Source: Bacillota bacterium LX-D
GTDB taxonomy: Bacteria; Bacillota; DUOV01; Zhaonellaceae
DNA length: 64,000 bases
Direction: 5' to 3'
Assembly (NCBI GenBank): GCA_031628995.1
Contig: JAVLUO010000008.1
Coordinates: 27,343 to 91,342 of the forward strand
Each line of letters starts with the position of its first letter. The first letter of the stretch is position 1. A program made the translations under genes and the position numbers. Positions 23,789-32,969 of the stretch are shown here, in pieces. The notes beneath the pieces are model-generated. The model was given only the letters and a program-made list of their open reading frames with translations, ran no database searches and was not told the origin of the DNA.

Positions 23789-23815
23789 CTCCTGTTTGGC
23801 TAACGGAGGTAAGGC

Positions 23816-23875
23816 ATGGCAAAATGCAGACTCGGGCAATAGTTTTATTCTATGAAAGGCCGCGAAGGAGGTTAA
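23816..23875 (+). pseudogene. Remnant of a KOW-type (L14e-like) RNA-binding protein gene
   Basis: Between map and infA there is a good ribosome binding site (GGAGGT at 23805) and an ATG, but the frame hits TAG after eight codons (MAKCRLGQ). Read through the stop, it continues [10 protein letters not shown] before TAA. RLGQ-x-x-YS-x-x-GR-(D/E) resembles the start of the ~90-residue KOW-domain proteins that, as I recall, sit between map and infA in many clostridia. I infer a gene reduced to its first ~19 codons by a nonsense change and a deletion. Its 3' part overlaps the infA binding site. Short, so chance similarity is possible. Confidence 0.5.
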
Positions 23876-23879
23876 TCGT

Positions 23880-24098
23880 GTGTCCAAACAGGATGTAATA
23901 GAGGTTGAAGGAAAAGTTATTGAGCCCCTACCAAATGCCATGTTTAAAGTAGAACTAGAAAACGGGCATAAAGTTTTGGCTCATGTATCAGGAAAAATCA
24001 GAATGAACTTTATTAGAATTCTTCCTGGGGATCGGGTTACAATTGAATTATCACCTTATGATCTAAACCGGGGAAGAATTGTTTACCGTTTTAAATAA
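23880..24098 (+). CDS. infA: Translation initiation factor IF-1
   Basis: OB-fold factor binding the 30S A site; 72 residues, GTG start after [29 protein letters not shown] and the [15 protein letters not shown] and GRIVYRFK segments match the family end to end. Lies between map and rpmJ as in other Firmicutes. Confidence 0.97.
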   Translation: MSKQDVIEVEGKVIEPLPNAMFKVELENGHKVLAHVSGKIRMNFIRILPGDRVTIELSPYDLNRGRIVYRFK

Positions 24099-24138
24099 AT
24101 TAGAGCAAGGGATTTAGCTTGCAAAAGGAGGGTTTTAA

Positions 24139-24252
<114 letters not shown>

Positions 24253-24287
24253 TATAATAGACGCTTAAGCTACGAATTGTAATGATG

Positions 24288-24315
24288 AAGCATACCTAAC
24301 CCTCGGGTATAGCTT
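24288..24315 (+). promoter_or_regulatory. Hairpin in the rpsM leader
   Basis: AAGCATACC can pair with GGGTATAGCTT (9 bp, one bulged A), loop TAACCCTC, inside the 117-nt rpmJ-rpsM gap. Position matches where alpha-operon leaders regulate in other bacteria, but I do not recognise a known S4-binding fold. Function unknown. Confidence 0.3.
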
Positions 24316-24369
24316 GAGATGAAAAAAATAAAGAATATTTTGCGCTATGAATAATGGAGGTGTAGCCTA

Positions 24370-24741
24370 ATGGCACGTATTTCCGGTGTAGATTTACCCC
24401 GGGATAAGCGGGTTGAAATAGGTTTGACCTATATATATGGTATTGGCAGACCTACCGCTAATAAGATCTTAGCCAGTACGGGAATTAATCCTGATACTAG
24501 AGTAAGAGACTTAACCGAAGATGAAGTTTCAAAACTACGTGAGTATATTGACCAAAATCATACCGTTGAAGGTGACTTGCGACGGGAAGTTTCATTAAAT
24601 ATTAAACGCCTGATTGAAATTGGTTCCTACAGAGGGTTGCGACACCGCCGGGGTTTACCGGTTAGGGGACAACGTACTAAAACTAATGCACGGACAAGAA
24701 AAGGTCCAAAACGCACTGTAGGCGTGAAACGTAGTAAATAA
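24370..24741 (+). CDS. rpsM: 30S ribosomal protein S13
   Basis: S13 of the intersubunit bridge B1; 123 residues. [26 protein letters not shown] onwards (first 12 shown by [12 protein letters not shown]), then [26 protein letters not shown] region typical. AATGGAGGTG precedes the ATG. First gene of rpsM-rpsK-rpsD-rpoA-rplQ. Confidence 0.97.
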   Translation: MARISGVDLPRDKRVEIGLTYIYGIGRPTANKILASTGINPDTRVRDLTEDEVSKLREYIDQNHTVEGDLRREVSLNIKRLIEIGSYRGLRHRRGLPVRGQRTKTNARTRKGPKRTVGVKRSK

Positions 24742-24771
24742 TTAACTATCCAATGAAAGGGGGACAATTAG

Positions 24772-25161
24772 GTGGCAAAAAGACAGACCCGTACTAGAAG
24801 AAGAGACCGAAAAAATATTGAAAATGGGATTGCCCATATTAAATCCACTTTTAATAATACGATTGTTACAATTACTGATAAAGTCGGCAACGCTATTTCT
24901 TGGGCAAGTGCCGGTGAAATGGGCTTCAAAGGTTCTAGAAAAAGTACACCTTTTGCAGCCCAAATGGCAGCTGAGCAAGCAGCTAAAGCTGCAATGGAAC
25001 ATGGTTTAAAAGAAGTCGAATGTTACGTTAAGGGACCTGGCTCAGGCAGGGAAGCTGCGATTAGATCATTACAGGCAGCAGGTTTAGAGGTTAGCGTTAT
25101 TAAAGACGTTACTCCTATCCCGCATAATGGCTGCAGGCCGCCAAAACGCAGAAGAGTATAG
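24772..25161 (+). CDS. rpsK: 30S ribosomal protein S11
   Basis: S11 of the 30S platform; 129 residues, GTG start after AAAGGGGG. Has [18 protein letters not shown] and the C-terminal [21 protein letters not shown] ending (here [17 protein letters not shown]). 30 nt after rpsM. Confidence 0.98.
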   Translation: MAKRQTRTRRRDRKNIENGIAHIKSTFNNTIVTITDKVGNAISWASAGEMGFKGSRKSTPFAAQMAAEQAAKAAMEHGLKEVECYVKGPGSGREAAIRSLQAAGLEVSVIKDVTPIPHNGCRPPKRRRV

Positions 25162-25175
25162 GAGGTGTATAAGGT

Positions 25176-25802
25176 TTGGCAAGGTATAAAGAAGCAGTAT
25201 GCCGCTTGTGTCGTCGTGAAGGCATGAAGTTATATCTAAAAGGAGATCGTTGCTATTCCGATAAGTGTGCAGTGGATAGAAGAAATTATGCTCCCGGACA
25301 ACACGGTCAAAATAGGAAAAAAGTATCAGAGTATGGACTACAGTTAAGGGAAAAGCAAAAAGCACGTCGTGTTTATGGCGTACTGGAAAAGCAGTTTGAA
25401 AATTATTTTGCTAAAGCTGACCGTCAAAAAGGCGTAACAGGTGAAAATCTCTTGCGTTTGTTAGAAAGACGTTTAGACAATGTGGTTTACCGTTTAGGTT
25501 TTGCTGGTTCTAGACCTGAAGCACGTCAACTGGTTAGACATGGCCATTTCACCATTAACGGTAGAAAAGTTAACATTCCATCACTCCAAGTTCGAGTAGG
25601 CGATGAAATAGCCGTACGTGAAAAGAGCGTTGGATCCGAAAAATTTAAAGAATTAGCTGAATTAGCTGCCCAAAAAACTGTACCTAATTGGCTGGAACTA
25701 AATGCCCCTGCTTTACGGGCTAGAGTTATAGCACTTCCTTCCAGAGAAGATATCGATATTCCTGTGGAAGAACACTTGATAGTAGAGCTATATTCCAGAT
25801 AA
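25176..25802 (+). CDS. rpsD: 30S ribosomal protein S4 (zinc-binding form)
   Basis: S4, primary 16S binder and accuracy protein; 208 residues, TTG start after AGGAGGTG. The N-terminus has a Cys cluster CRLCRREG and C-x5-C (CYSDKC), the zinc form. The S4 RNA-binding domain follows ([20 protein letters not shown] in part, [18 protein letters not shown]). Located in the alpha operon, unlike Bacillus subtilis where rpsD is separate; this is normal for clostridia. Confidence 0.97.
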   Translation: MARYKEAVCRLCRREGMKLYLKGDRCYSDKCAVDRRNYAPGQHGQNRKKVSEYGLQLREKQKARRVYGVLEKQFENYFAKADRQKGVTGENLLRLLERRLDNVVYRLGFAGSRPEARQLVRHGHFTINGRKVNIPSLQVRVGDEIAVREKSVGSEKFKELAELAAQKTVPNWLELNAPALRARVIALPSREDIDIPVEEHLIVELYSR

Positions 25803-25856
25803 TGAAAGCTGTAGCTCTAACTAAGAAAGTTTGAGGTCTCGGAAGGAGGGTTTATT

Positions 25857-26804
25857 ATGTTAGAAATCGAAAAACCAAAAATTGAATGTATTGAGCGAAG
25901 CGAGGATAATAAGTACGGTAAATTTGTGGTGGAACCCTTGGAAAGGGGTTATGGCATCACGCTGGGCAATTCCCTCCGGAGAATCTTACTTTCATCTCTG
26001 CCCGGCGCAGCAGTTACATCAATCAAAATTGATGGGGTACTTCATGAGTTTTCTACAATACAAGGGGTTAGAGAAGATACCACTGATATAATTATTAATC
26101 TTAAGTCCTTGTCGGTTAAACTTTATTCTGATGAACCTGCAACCGTACGCATTGAGGCGGAAGGAGAAGGAGAAGTAACTGCTGGGGATATAATTACAGA
26201 AGCTGACGTAGAGATTTTAAACCCTGATCTGCACATTGCTACCTTAGATAAAGACGGTCGTCTTTATATGGATATAGTTATTGAAAAGGGTAGGGGATAT
26301 GTGACATCTGAGAAAAACAAAAAGGAAGATCAGGTTATTGGTGTAATTCCTGTAGATTCCATTTTTACCCCAGTCCCTAGGGTAAACTATGCTGTGGAAA
26401 ATACACGTGTAGGACAAATTACGGACTATGATAAGTTGATTTTAGAAGTTTGGACTGACGGAAGCATATCTCCGGACGAAGCAGTAAGTTCCTCTGCAAA
26501 AATTTTAAACGACCATCTTAAACTTTTTATTGGACTAACAGAGACCATTAGTGATGAAGTTACGATGGTAGAAAAGGAAGAGGAAAAGAAAGATAAGATT
26601 CTGGATATGACCATTGAAGAATTGGATCTTTCCGTTCGCTCTTACAATTGCTTAAAAAGGGCTGGTATTAACACCGTTGAAGAGTTAATCCAGCGTTCAG
26701 AAGAAGATATGATGAAGGTCAGAAACTTAGGGCGTAAGTCCCTAGAGGAAGTTGATCAAAAACTACAAGCCTTAAATTTAAGTTTACGTAAGTCAGATGA
26801 GTGA
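25857..26804 (+). CDS. rpoA: RNA polymerase alpha subunit
   Basis: Alpha subunit, assembles the polymerase and contacts UP elements and activators; 315 residues. N-terminal dimerisation domain ([20 protein letters not shown] region, residues ~20-40) and C-terminal helix-hairpin-helix domain ([20 protein letters not shown], then [12 protein letters not shown]) joined by an acidic/lysine linker at about 245-255. GAAGGAGGG precedes the ATG. Confidence 0.98.
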   Translation: MLEIEKPKIECIERSEDNKYGKFVVEPLERGYGITLGNSLRRILLSSLPGAAVTSIKIDGVLHEFSTIQGVREDTTDIIINLKSLSVKLYSDEPATVRIEAEGEGEVTAGDIITEADVEILNPDLHIATLDKDGRLYMDIVIEKGRGYVTSEKNKKEDQVIGVIPVDSIFTPVPRVNYAVENTRVGQITDYDKLILEVWTDGSISPDEAVSSSAKILNDHLKLFIGLTETISDEVTMVEKEEEKKDKILDMTIEELDLSVRSYNCLKRAGINTVEELIQRSEEDMMKVRNLGRKSLEEVDQKLQALNLSLRKSDE

Positions 26805-26821
26805 TAAAGGAGGTTTGAATC

Positions 26822-27160
26822 ATGGCATATCGCAGACTAGGGCTTTTGTCCAGCCATCGTCGAGCCATGTTCAAAAACATCGTTACTTCTTTACTCAAAG
26901 CAGAACGCATTGAAACAACAGAACCAAGGGCTAAAGAGGTAAGACGGATAGCAGAAAAAATGATTACCCTAGGCAAAAGAGGGGATCTCCACGCTAGACG
27001 CCAAGCCTTAGCGTATCTGACAGAGGAAGATGTTGTGACGAAATTATTTGAAACAATTGGCCCGCGTTATAAGGAACGTCAGGGAGGATATACTAGAATT
27101 ATAAAAACAGGGTACCGCCGTGGTGACGCAGCACAAATGGTACTTATTGAATTAGTTTAA
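26822..27160 (+). CDS. rplQ: 50S ribosomal protein L17
   Basis: L17, 112 residues, the short form. [19 protein letters not shown], then [28 protein letters not shown] precedes the ATG, 17 nt after rpoA. Last gene of the ribosomal supercluster before the ECF genes. Confidence 0.98.
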   Translation: MAYRRLGLLSSHRRAMFKNIVTSLLKAERIETTEPRAKEVRRIAEKMITLGKRGDLHARRQALAYLTEEDVVTKLFETIGPRYKERQGGYTRIIKTGYRRGDAAQMVLIELV

Positions 27161-27181
27161 TAAGCTTTTGATAGTTAGATT

Positions 27182-27230
27182 TAAGGTCAGGCAGCGGGAG
27201 CAAAAAACCCCTTCCTGGCTTAATTTTTAG
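27182..27230 (+). terminator. Possible terminator after rplQ
   Basis: Imperfect stem AAGGTCAGGCAGCGGG against CCCCTTCCTGGCTT (mismatches and one G.U) followed by AATTTTTAGG. Marginal stem but followed by a U-run; it may separate the alpha operon from the ECF module, with readthrough likely. Confidence 0.45.
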
Positions 27231-27247
27231 GTTTGTGTGGTGTAAAA

Positions 27248-28069
27248 ATGATAAAAATTGAAAAACTTTATCATAGATATAAAGCCGGTACACCTCAAGA
27301 AGTTACTGCACTGGACAATATAAATTTAGAAGTAAAAAAAGGAGAATTTGTAGTTATTATCGGGCATAATGGTTCCGGTAAATCGACCTTAGCTAAGCAC
27401 CTTAATGGCCTGTTATTGCCATCAGAAGGAAATGTTATAGTTAATGGGATGAATACCCGCGAGAGTAAATATGTTTGGGAAATTCGGCGTGAAGTTGGAA
27501 TGGTTTTTCAAAACCCTGACAATCAGCTTGTGGCCACTATGGTTGAAGAAGATGTGGCTTTTGGGCCAGAAAATCTTGGGGTCCCTCCCTCTGAAATTAG
27601 AAGAAGGGTAGATGAATCCCTAGAACTAGTAGGTATGCAAGAGTTTAAACATAAGGAACCTCATCACTTGTCAGGAGGACAAAAGCAAAGGGTCGCTATA
27701 GCAGGCGTTATTGCCATGAAGCCCAATTATTTAGTATTAGATGAACCTACAGCAATGCTGGACCCCAAAGGCAGGAAAGAAGTTATGGATACGGTAATCA
27801 AGCTGAACAGAGAAGAAGGTTTAAGTATCATTCACATTACTCATTATATGGAAGAAGCAGTTAATGCGCACCGTGTTATAGTAATGGAACAAGGGAAAAT
27901 TGTCGAAGGTGGTTTACCCAGGCAAATTTTCCAGCAAGTAGAGTTATTGAAAAAATTAAGAATGGATGTACCCCAAATGACTGAGTTAGCCTATGAGTTA
28001 AAAAAAGCTGGGCTGGAACTGCCTGGGGATATTCTCACTGTTGAAGAAATGGTGAAGTACTTATGTTGA
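27248..28069 (+). CDS. ecfA1: ECF transporter ATPase EcfA1
   Basis: ATP-binding subunit of the energy-coupling factor module that powers vitamin/metal uptake with interchangeable S components; 273 residues. Walker [11 protein letters not shown]-loop FQNPDNQ, signature LSGGQKQR, Walker [11 protein letters not shown], and His in HITHYM. The ATG giving [11 protein letters not shown] is preferred to a TTG 15 nt upstream; the binding site is weak (GTGTGGTG). Overlaps ecfA2 by 7 nt. Same location after rplQ as in Bacillus. Confidence 0.95.
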   Translation: MIKIEKLYHRYKAGTPQEVTALDNINLEVKKGEFVVIIGHNGSGKSTLAKHLNGLLLPSEGNVIVNGMNTRESKYVWEIRREVGMVFQNPDNQLVATMVEEDVAFGPENLGVPPSEIRRRVDESLELVGMQEFKHKEPHHLSGGQKQRVAIAGVIAMKPNYLVLDEPTAMLDPKGRKEVMDTVIKLNREEGLSIIHITHYMEEAVNAHRVIVMEQGKIVEGGLPRQIFQQVELLKKLRMDVPQMTELAYELKKAGLELPGDILTVEEMVKYLC

Positions 28070-28923
28070 TAAAACTGGAAGCTGTTGAACACACTTATAA
28101 AACCAATACTCCGTACGAAACTAAGGCGTTAGATAACATTAATTTGGAAATACCTTTTGGGCAGTTTGTTGGCTTAATTGGACATACGGGTTCAGGCAAA
28201 TCTACCTTAATTCAACATTTAAACGGCCTATTATTTCCAACTGCCGGCAGGGTAATTATTGAAGGACAAGAGATTGTCCAGAAAAGCCCGGAACTAAAAA
28301 AGATACGGCATAATGTAGGCATTGTTTTTCAGTACCCTGAACAGCAATTATTTGAAGAAACTGTCTTTGCAGATATTGCCTTCGGGCCAAAAAATCTAGG
28401 CTTTAATGAACAACAAATAACTGCTAAAGTAAAGAAAGCAATGGAGGCAGTCCATCTAGATTACGATGCCTTGAAAGATCGTTCCCCCTTTGCTTTAAGC
28501 GGCGGGCAAATGCGTCGCGTTGCCATTGCAGGGGTTTTAGCTATGGAGCCTAAAGTATTAATTTTAGATGAACCCACCGCTGGACTGGATCCTAAGGGAC
28601 GAGATGAAATACTAAATGAAATTTCGGCCCTCCACCAACAACTTAAAATTACAATTATCCTAGTATCTCATAGCATGGAAGACATAGCTCGCTTTACAGA
28701 GAGAGTAATTGTTATGTCTAAAGGGAAAATAGTTTTAGACGGTACTCCCAGGGAAATATTTCAGCAAACGCAGCTCTTAGAAAAATTAGGGCTGGGAGTT
28801 CCTTTAGTAGCGACTTTAATGCATAAGTTGAAAGAGCAGGGGTTAAATGTACGTACGGATATTTTGACGGTCAATGAAGCCAAAATGGAGATCTTAAGGT
28901 GGTGGAAAGAAAAGCATGTTTAA
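28063..28923 (+). CDS. ecfA2: ECF transporter ATPase EcfA2
   Basis: Second ATPase of the ECF pair; 286 residues. Walker [10 protein letters not shown], signature [13 protein letters not shown] (the RR variant usual for EcfA2), Walker [13 protein letters not shown], switch His in LVSHSM. It overlaps ecfA1 at the 5' end and ecfT by 8 nt at the 3' end, implying tight stoichiometry through translational coupling. Confidence 0.95.
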   Translation: MLIKLEAVEHTYKTNTPYETKALDNINLEIPFGQFVGLIGHTGSGKSTLIQHLNGLLFPTAGRVIIEGQEIVQKSPELKKIRHNVGIVFQYPEQQLFEETVFADIAFGPKNLGFNEQQITAKVKKAMEAVHLDYDALKDRSPFALSGGQMRRVAIAGVLAMEPKVLILDEPTAGLDPKGRDEILNEISALHQQLKITIILVSHSMEDIARFTERVIVMSKGKIVLDGTPREIFQQTQLLEKLGLGVPLVATLMHKLKEQGLNVRTDILTVNEAKMEILRWWKEKHV

Positions 28924-29716
28924 GGATATAACCATTGGGCAATATATTCCTGGAGAATCAATAATTCATCATCTGGATCCCCGTACTAAAATATTTGCAG
29001 TACTAATCTACATGATTGGCCTCTTTATGATGGATAATTTACAAGGTTATTTAGCTATAACTATTGTTACAGCTTTAATCATTTGGTTTTCCCAGATCCC
29101 TTTAAATTATTTACTAAAGGGTTTAAAGCCAATTTTTATTATTTTAACATTTACTTTAGTTTTAAATTTATTTCTAATCCCAGGTAAGATTCTCTGGAGC
29201 TTTGGACCATTGCATATTACAGTTGAGGGTGTTAGACAAGGTATCTTTATGTCTATTCGCCTGATTTTTCTAATTTTAGTTACATCACTTTTAACGCTAA
29301 CTACAACTCCTATTAGCCTAACAGATGGCTTAGAAAGTATTCTTAGCCCAGGTAAAAGAATTGGTATTCCAGCCCATGAATTGGCTATGATGATGAGCAT
29401 TGCACTGCGTTTTATTCCAACCCTATTGGAAGAAACGGAAAAAATTATGAAGGCGCAGATGGCAAGGGGTGCTGATTTTGAAAGCGGAAGTTTATGGAAT
29501 CGGGCAAGAAGTATGGTGCCCCTCCTTGTTCCTCTTTTTGTTGGGGCCTTTCGCAGGGCTGACGATTTAGCAATGGCTATGGAAGCAAGATGCTATCGAG
29601 GAAGTCAAGGCAGAACCAGGCTGAAACAACTAAAAATGGCTTCCCGTGATTATATTGCTTTAGCATTGATGATACTTTTTTTGCTGGGGGCAATTATCTA
29701 TAAAATACTTTGGTAA
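28916..29716 (+). CDS. ecfT: ECF transporter transmembrane protein EcfT
   Basis: Membrane scaffold that couples the two ATPases to substrate-binding S components; 266 residues, about five to six membrane helices. The coupling motifs are Ala183-Arg-Gly (MARGADF) and Ala224-Arg-Cys (EARCYRG); the second reads ARC instead of ARG, which I believe is common in Firmicutes. No S component is adjacent, so the module is probably shared (group II ECF). Confidence 0.94.
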   Translation: MFKDITIGQYIPGESIIHHLDPRTKIFAVLIYMIGLFMMDNLQGYLAITIVTALIIWFSQIPLNYLLKGLKPIFIILTFTLVLNLFLIPGKILWSFGPLHITVEGVRQGIFMSIRLIFLILVTSLLTLTTTPISLTDGLESILSPGKRIGIPAHELAMMMSIALRFIPTLLEETEKIMKAQMARGADFESGSLWNRARSMVPLLVPLFVGAFRRADDLAMAMEARCYRGSQGRTRLKQLKMASRDYIALALMILFLLGAIIYKILW

Positions 29717-29727
29717 TTGAGGTTAAG

Positions 29728-30474
29728 ATGAAGAGAAGAATAAAAATAACCTTGGCTTACGATGGAACTGGATATAGTGGTTGGCAAGTGCAATCTAATC
29801 ATCCCCACATTAGTACTATCCAAGGAGTTGTGGAACAAAAAATTTCATTGTTAACTAAGGAAAGTATTAAAGTAGTTGCTTCAGGTAGAACTGATGCCGG
29901 CGTTCATGCTCTGGGACAAGTTATTCATTTTGATACATTTTCATCTATACCTGTAGAAAAGTTTCCGGCAGCTCTTTTGAGCGTTTTTCCCCAGGATATC
30001 GTCCCTTTAGCTGCAGAGGAAGTTAATCAGTATTTTCATGCCCGCTATAGTGTTAAAGAAAAAACCTATCGCTATTCCATGGATTTAGGTACTATGCCCC
30101 ATGTTTTTTGGCGCAGATTTGCCTACCACTACCCATATCCATTGAACATTGTGGCTATGCAGGAAGCTGCAAAGCTGCTGATAGGCCAGCATGATTTTAA
30201 GTCCTTTTGTGCCAGCGGCAGTTCCGTTCAAAATTATGTTCGTAGAATTAAATCTTGCCGGATCAGGCAGGATGGAACACAGCTCCATCTGGAAATTACA
30301 GGAGACGGCTTTCTGTATAACATGGTTAGAATTATTATGGGGACACTCCTGGAAGTTGGCCGGGGCAAATTAGGGATAGATGATTTAACGGAAATTATAG
30401 CAGCTCAAGATAGAACTAAAGCTGGGCCTACAGCACCAGCCCATGGTTTATGTCTGCTTCATGTTCAGTATTAA
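29728..30474 (+). CDS. truA: tRNA pseudouridine synthase A
   Basis: Makes pseudouridine at tRNA positions 38-40; 248 residues. Catalytic Asp56 lies in GRTDAGVHALGQV. Also ARYSVKEKTYRY and the C-terminal ITGDGFLYNMVRIIMGTL. The ATG giving MKRRIKITLAYDGTGY is preferred to an in-frame TTG at 29710 that overlaps ecfT. Usual order ecfT-truA-rplM. Confidence 0.95.
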   Translation: MKRRIKITLAYDGTGYSGWQVQSNHPHISTIQGVVEQKISLLTKESIKVVASGRTDAGVHALGQVIHFDTFSSIPVEKFPAALLSVFPQDIVPLAAEEVNQYFHARYSVKEKTYRYSMDLGTMPHVFWRRFAYHYPYPLNIVAMQEAAKLLIGQHDFKSFCASGSSVQNYVRRIKSCRIRQDGTQLHLEITGDGFLYNMVRIIMGTLLEVGRGKLGIDDLTEIIAAQDRTKAGPTAPAHGLCLLHVQY

Positions 30475-30502
30475 GAAAAAAACAACTGTCAAAGCCTTTT
30501 TC

Positions 30503-30531
30503 TTGACATTAGTATTGCTATAGATTAAAAT
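30503..30531 (+). promoter_or_regulatory. Sigma-A type promoter for rplM-rpsI
   Basis: TTGACA (30503-30508), 17-bp spacer, TAAAAT (30526-30531). It lies 105 nt before the rplM start, so the mRNA would have a leader of about 100 nt. Confidence 0.75.
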
Positions 30532-30539
30532 AATCAATG

Positions 30540-30636
30540 TGGTTTTTTATAGAGATTTGCAGATTGGTCAAGAGCCCCGATTAATCTGTGAAACTGATAG
30601 GATAGAGCCATTCGTATTTTGCAAGGAGGGAAACAA
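30540..30636 (+). promoter_or_regulatory. rplM 5' leader, possible L13-type leader RNA
   Basis: The untranslated leader holds a CAGATT...AATCTG stem (about 30560-30588) and then sequence running into AAGGAGGG. Firmicute rplM genes commonly carry a structured L13 leader for autogenous control; I infer one from position and length, not from a matched consensus. Confidence 0.35.
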
Positions 30637-31071
30637 ATGACCACTTTTATGGCTAAGCCTAAAGAAGTGGAGAGAAAATGGTATGTAATAGATGCAACAG
30701 ATAAGCCTTTAGGTAGACTAGCTACAGAAGTAGCTACTATTTTAAGAGGTAAGCATAAACCTATTTTCACTCCTCATGTTGACACAGGCGACCATGTTAT
30801 TGTGATTAATGCAGAAAAAGTTAAGTTAACAGGAAATAAATTGCATCAAAAAAAATATAGACGTCACTCCCGTTTTCCGGGTGGTCTAAAAGAGATGGAT
30901 TACGCAACCCTATTACAAAAGTTCCCGGAAAGAGCTGTTGAGGCTGCTGTAAAAGGCATGATTCCTCATAACAAATTAGGTACTCAGGTATTTAAAAAGT
31001 TAAAGGTATATGCGGGATCACAACATCCCCACGAGGCCCAAAAACCTGAAGTTTGGGAATTTAGAGCATAG
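30637..31071 (+). CDS. rplM: 50S ribosomal protein L13
   Basis: L13, early 50S assembly protein; 144 residues. [37 protein letters not shown], and the GMIPHNKLG region. The ATG at 30637 follows AAGGAGGG; an in-frame TTG 18 nt earlier would put the binding site inside the gene. Cotranscribed with rpsI 20 nt downstream. Confidence 0.97.
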   Translation: MTTFMAKPKEVERKWYVIDATDKPLGRLATEVATILRGKHKPIFTPHVDTGDHVIVINAEKVKLTGNKLHQKKYRRHSRFPGGLKEMDYATLLQKFPERAVEAAVKGMIPHNKLGTQVFKKLKVYAGSQHPHEAQKPEVWEFRA

Positions 31072-31091
31072 GACGGAAGGAGGAAATTAAT

Positions 31092-31484
31092 ATGGCACAA
31101 GTACAATACTACGGCACCGGACGCCGCAAAAACGCGGTTGCAAGTGTTCGACTCGTTCCCGGCGACGGCAAAATTATGATTAATCGCCGCCCTTTGGATG
31201 AGTACTTTGGTAAAAAAACACTTGAAATGATTGTGAAACAGCCATTAACGGTTACTGAAACTGGCGCAAGATTTGATGTTTTAGCCAAAGTAGAAGGCGG
31301 GGGAACAACCGGCCAAGCAGGAGCAGTACGGATGGGTATTGCCAGGGCGCTTTTACAAGCTGATGAAACCCTCCGTCCAGTACTTAAAAGATCTGGTTTC
31401 TTAACCAGGGATCCGAGAATGAAAGAGAGAAGAAAATACGGATTGAAAAAAGCTCGCAAAGCTCCACAATTCTCCAAAAGATAA
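31092..31484 (+). CDS. rpsI: 30S ribosomal protein S9
   Basis: S9, whose C-terminal tail touches P-site tRNA; 130 residues. [18 protein letters not shown] start, [20 protein letters not shown], and the terminal QFSKR. GAAGGAGGAAA precedes the ATG. A strong terminator follows directly. Confidence 0.98.
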   Translation: MAQVQYYGTGRRKNAVASVRLVPGDGKIMINRRPLDEYFGKKTLEMIVKQPLTVTETGARFDVLAKVEGGGTTGQAGAVRMGIARALLQADETLRPVLKRSGFLTRDPRMKERRKYGLKKARKAPQFSKR

Positions 31485-31496
31485 TTATTGTCAGTC

Positions 31497-31527
31497 AAGA
31501 GAAGGTAACCTATACCTTCTCTTTTTG
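31497..31527 (+). terminator. Rho-independent terminator of rplM-rpsI
   Basis: Perfect 10-bp stem AGAGAAGGTA/TACCTTCTCT, loop ACCTA, followed by TTTTTGG. The group IIC intron fragment begins 3 nt after the T-run, the typical insertion site of that intron class. Confidence 0.9.
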
Positions 31528-31530
31528 GTT

Positions 31531-31700
31531 GTGCGCCCAGCCTGGGCCCTTGCTTGTCGATGAAAGTCCGATACGGGGGTTGATAGTGCCAACCGTTAGC
31601 CTAAGACAAGGGTGTCCATCGTGAGGTGGAATCTGAAGGAAGCCGGCGGCAAAGCTCTGGTCTGGGGAACACAAACTACATCTAAGGCTTACTCGATTTA
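31531..31700 (+). mobile_element. Truncated group IIC intron, 5' (domain I) fragment
   Basis: Begins GTGCGCCCAG immediately behind a terminator and matches, as I remember it, the domain I of group IIC introns such as the Oceanobacillus iheyensis intron: GTTAGCCTAAGACAAGGGTG, then GGAATCTGAAGGAAGC and GGAACACAAACTACAT. The first 93 nt match the intron end at 63908 with five differences. No reverse transcriptase gene, no domain V and no 3' end are present before the next gene at 31792, so it is a dead fragment. The exact 3' limit is uncertain (31690-31745). The rest of the gap to 31792 holds only a ribosome binding site. Confidence 0.8.
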
Positions 31701-31791
31701 TAAAGCGCCTAGCCAGGCTTAGTCTTTGGGGGAAGTTCCATTATAGAGGACAATATGGATATTAGTTTTCTAAAAATGAGGAGGATTAAAG

Positions 31792-32898
31792 ATGGCTCCA
31801 AAGTGCAAAGAAATTGTACAAGTGTTGAATAACTTAGCTCCCTTTAGTTTGGCGGAAAAATGGGACAATTCTGGGCTTTTAGTTGGGGATCCTGAGGCAA
31901 AAATTCAGGGAATAATTCTTTGTCTCGATGTGAATGAAAAGGTCATAGCTGAAGCATTGAAGCAAGGGTCCAATTTAATAATTAGCCACCATCCTTTAAT
32001 CTTCAAACCCCTAACCCATCTGAGAGCAAATTCTAAACAAGTAGATTTAATTTATAAGCTCATTAAACATGATCTGCAAGTTATTGCTTTCCATACCAAT
32101 TTTGATTCAGCCGGTCAAGGAGTTAACCAGCAGCTGGCCCAACTTCTAGGACTAGAAAAAATCCAACTGTTGCAACCTATTCAGGAGGAGTTAATTAAAA
32201 TAGCAGTCTTTGTACCTGCAGGTTATGAAGATGCGGTTCGGGATGCCATGGGTGAAGCAGGAGCAGGTTATATTGGTAATTATAGTCATTGTACCTTCCG
32301 TAGTTTAGGTACAGGAACTTTTTTACCCTTAGAGGAGACTAACCCTTTTATCGGCATAAGTGGAAAGTTGGAGGAAGTACAAGAATATCGTTTGGAAACC
32401 ATCGTTCAGAAGGATCTCTTGCCGGAAGTGATTAAAAATATTTTGCGAGTTCATCCTTACGAAGAAGTTGCTTATGATCTATACCCAGTGGAAAATAAAT
32501 TAGTTCGCCATGGCCTGGGAAGGGTAGGTACATTGCCCAGGCCACTAAATCTGGAACAATTTGCCCAGTTAGTTAAGGAAAAATTGAAGATTAAGACAGT
32601 TCGAGTTTATGGGGATAAGGATCAAATAATTACTAGAGTGGCCATATGCGGAGGAGCAGGCCGTTCAATGCTCAAAACTGCCGCCCAACTTCAGGCCCAG
32701 GTGCTCTTAACCGGAGACTTAAGTTACCATGATTATCAAGAGGCAGCGGAATTGGAAATTGCTCTCCTTGATGCAGGCCATTTTGCCACAGAAATAATCA
32801 GCCTGGATTATTTAAAAAATTATTTAGCAAAAGAATTAGTTTCATCTAGCTTAGGAATAAAGGTAGTTAAAAGCAAAGACCCATGGGAGTTTATCTAA
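31792..32898 (+). CDS. Nif3-like dinuclear metal-centre protein
   Basis: Nif3/DUF34 family (YqfO-like), 368 residues, the long form with a PII/CutA-like insert at about residues 130-230. Metal-ligand positions visible: His66-His67 (ISHHPLIF), His101 and Asp105 (FHTNFD), and C-terminal His/Glu in DAGHFATE. Often annotated GTP cyclohydrolase I type 2; true substrate unknown. AGGAGG precedes the ATG. It sits downstream of a terminator and an intron fragment, so its promoter is unclear; none is obvious in 31700-31791. Confidence 0.92.
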   Translation: MAPKCKEIVQVLNNLAPFSLAEKWDNSGLLVGDPEAKIQGIILCLDVNEKVIAEALKQGSNLIISHHPLIFKPLTHLRANSKQVDLIYKLIKHDLQVIAFHTNFDSAGQGVNQQLAQLLGLEKIQLLQPIQEELIKIAVFVPAGYEDAVRDAMGEAGAGYIGNYSHCTFRSLGTGTFLPLEETNPFIGISGKLEEVQEYRLETIVQKDLLPEVIKNILRVHPYEEVAYDLYPVENKLVRHGLGRVGTLPRPLNLEQFAQLVKEKLKIKTVRVYGDKDQIITRVAICGGAGRSMLKTAAQLQAQVLLTGDLSYHDYQEAAELEIALLDAGHFATEIISLDYLKNYLAKELVSSSLGIKVVKSKDPWEFI

Positions 32899-32921
32899 AA
32901 GCGCCAGGAGGGATTTAGCAT

Positions 32922-32956
32922 AAAAAAAGATATGGCATCAAAAGAGAAGCCATATC
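32922..32956 (-). terminator. Terminator of the minus-strand flavoprotein gene
   Basis: Stem GATATGGC/GCCATATC with a 12-nt loop; on the minus strand it is followed by TTTTTTTA. No T-run on the + strand, so it mainly serves the minus gene converging on the Nif3-like gene. Confidence 0.8.
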
Positions 32957-32969
32957 CTATCCCTAATTT

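Noticed and set aside
28916..29716. EcfT with a defective second coupling motif (ARC instead of ARG)
   Set aside because: The Ala-Arg pair is kept and I believe Cys is common at the third place in Firmicute EcfT, so not treated as an anomaly.
31531..31791. Riboswitch or leader RNA upstream of the Nif3-like gene
   Set aside because: The structured sequence starts as a group II intron and recurs at 63908 in an unrelated place, so it is a mobile element, not a gene-specific leader.
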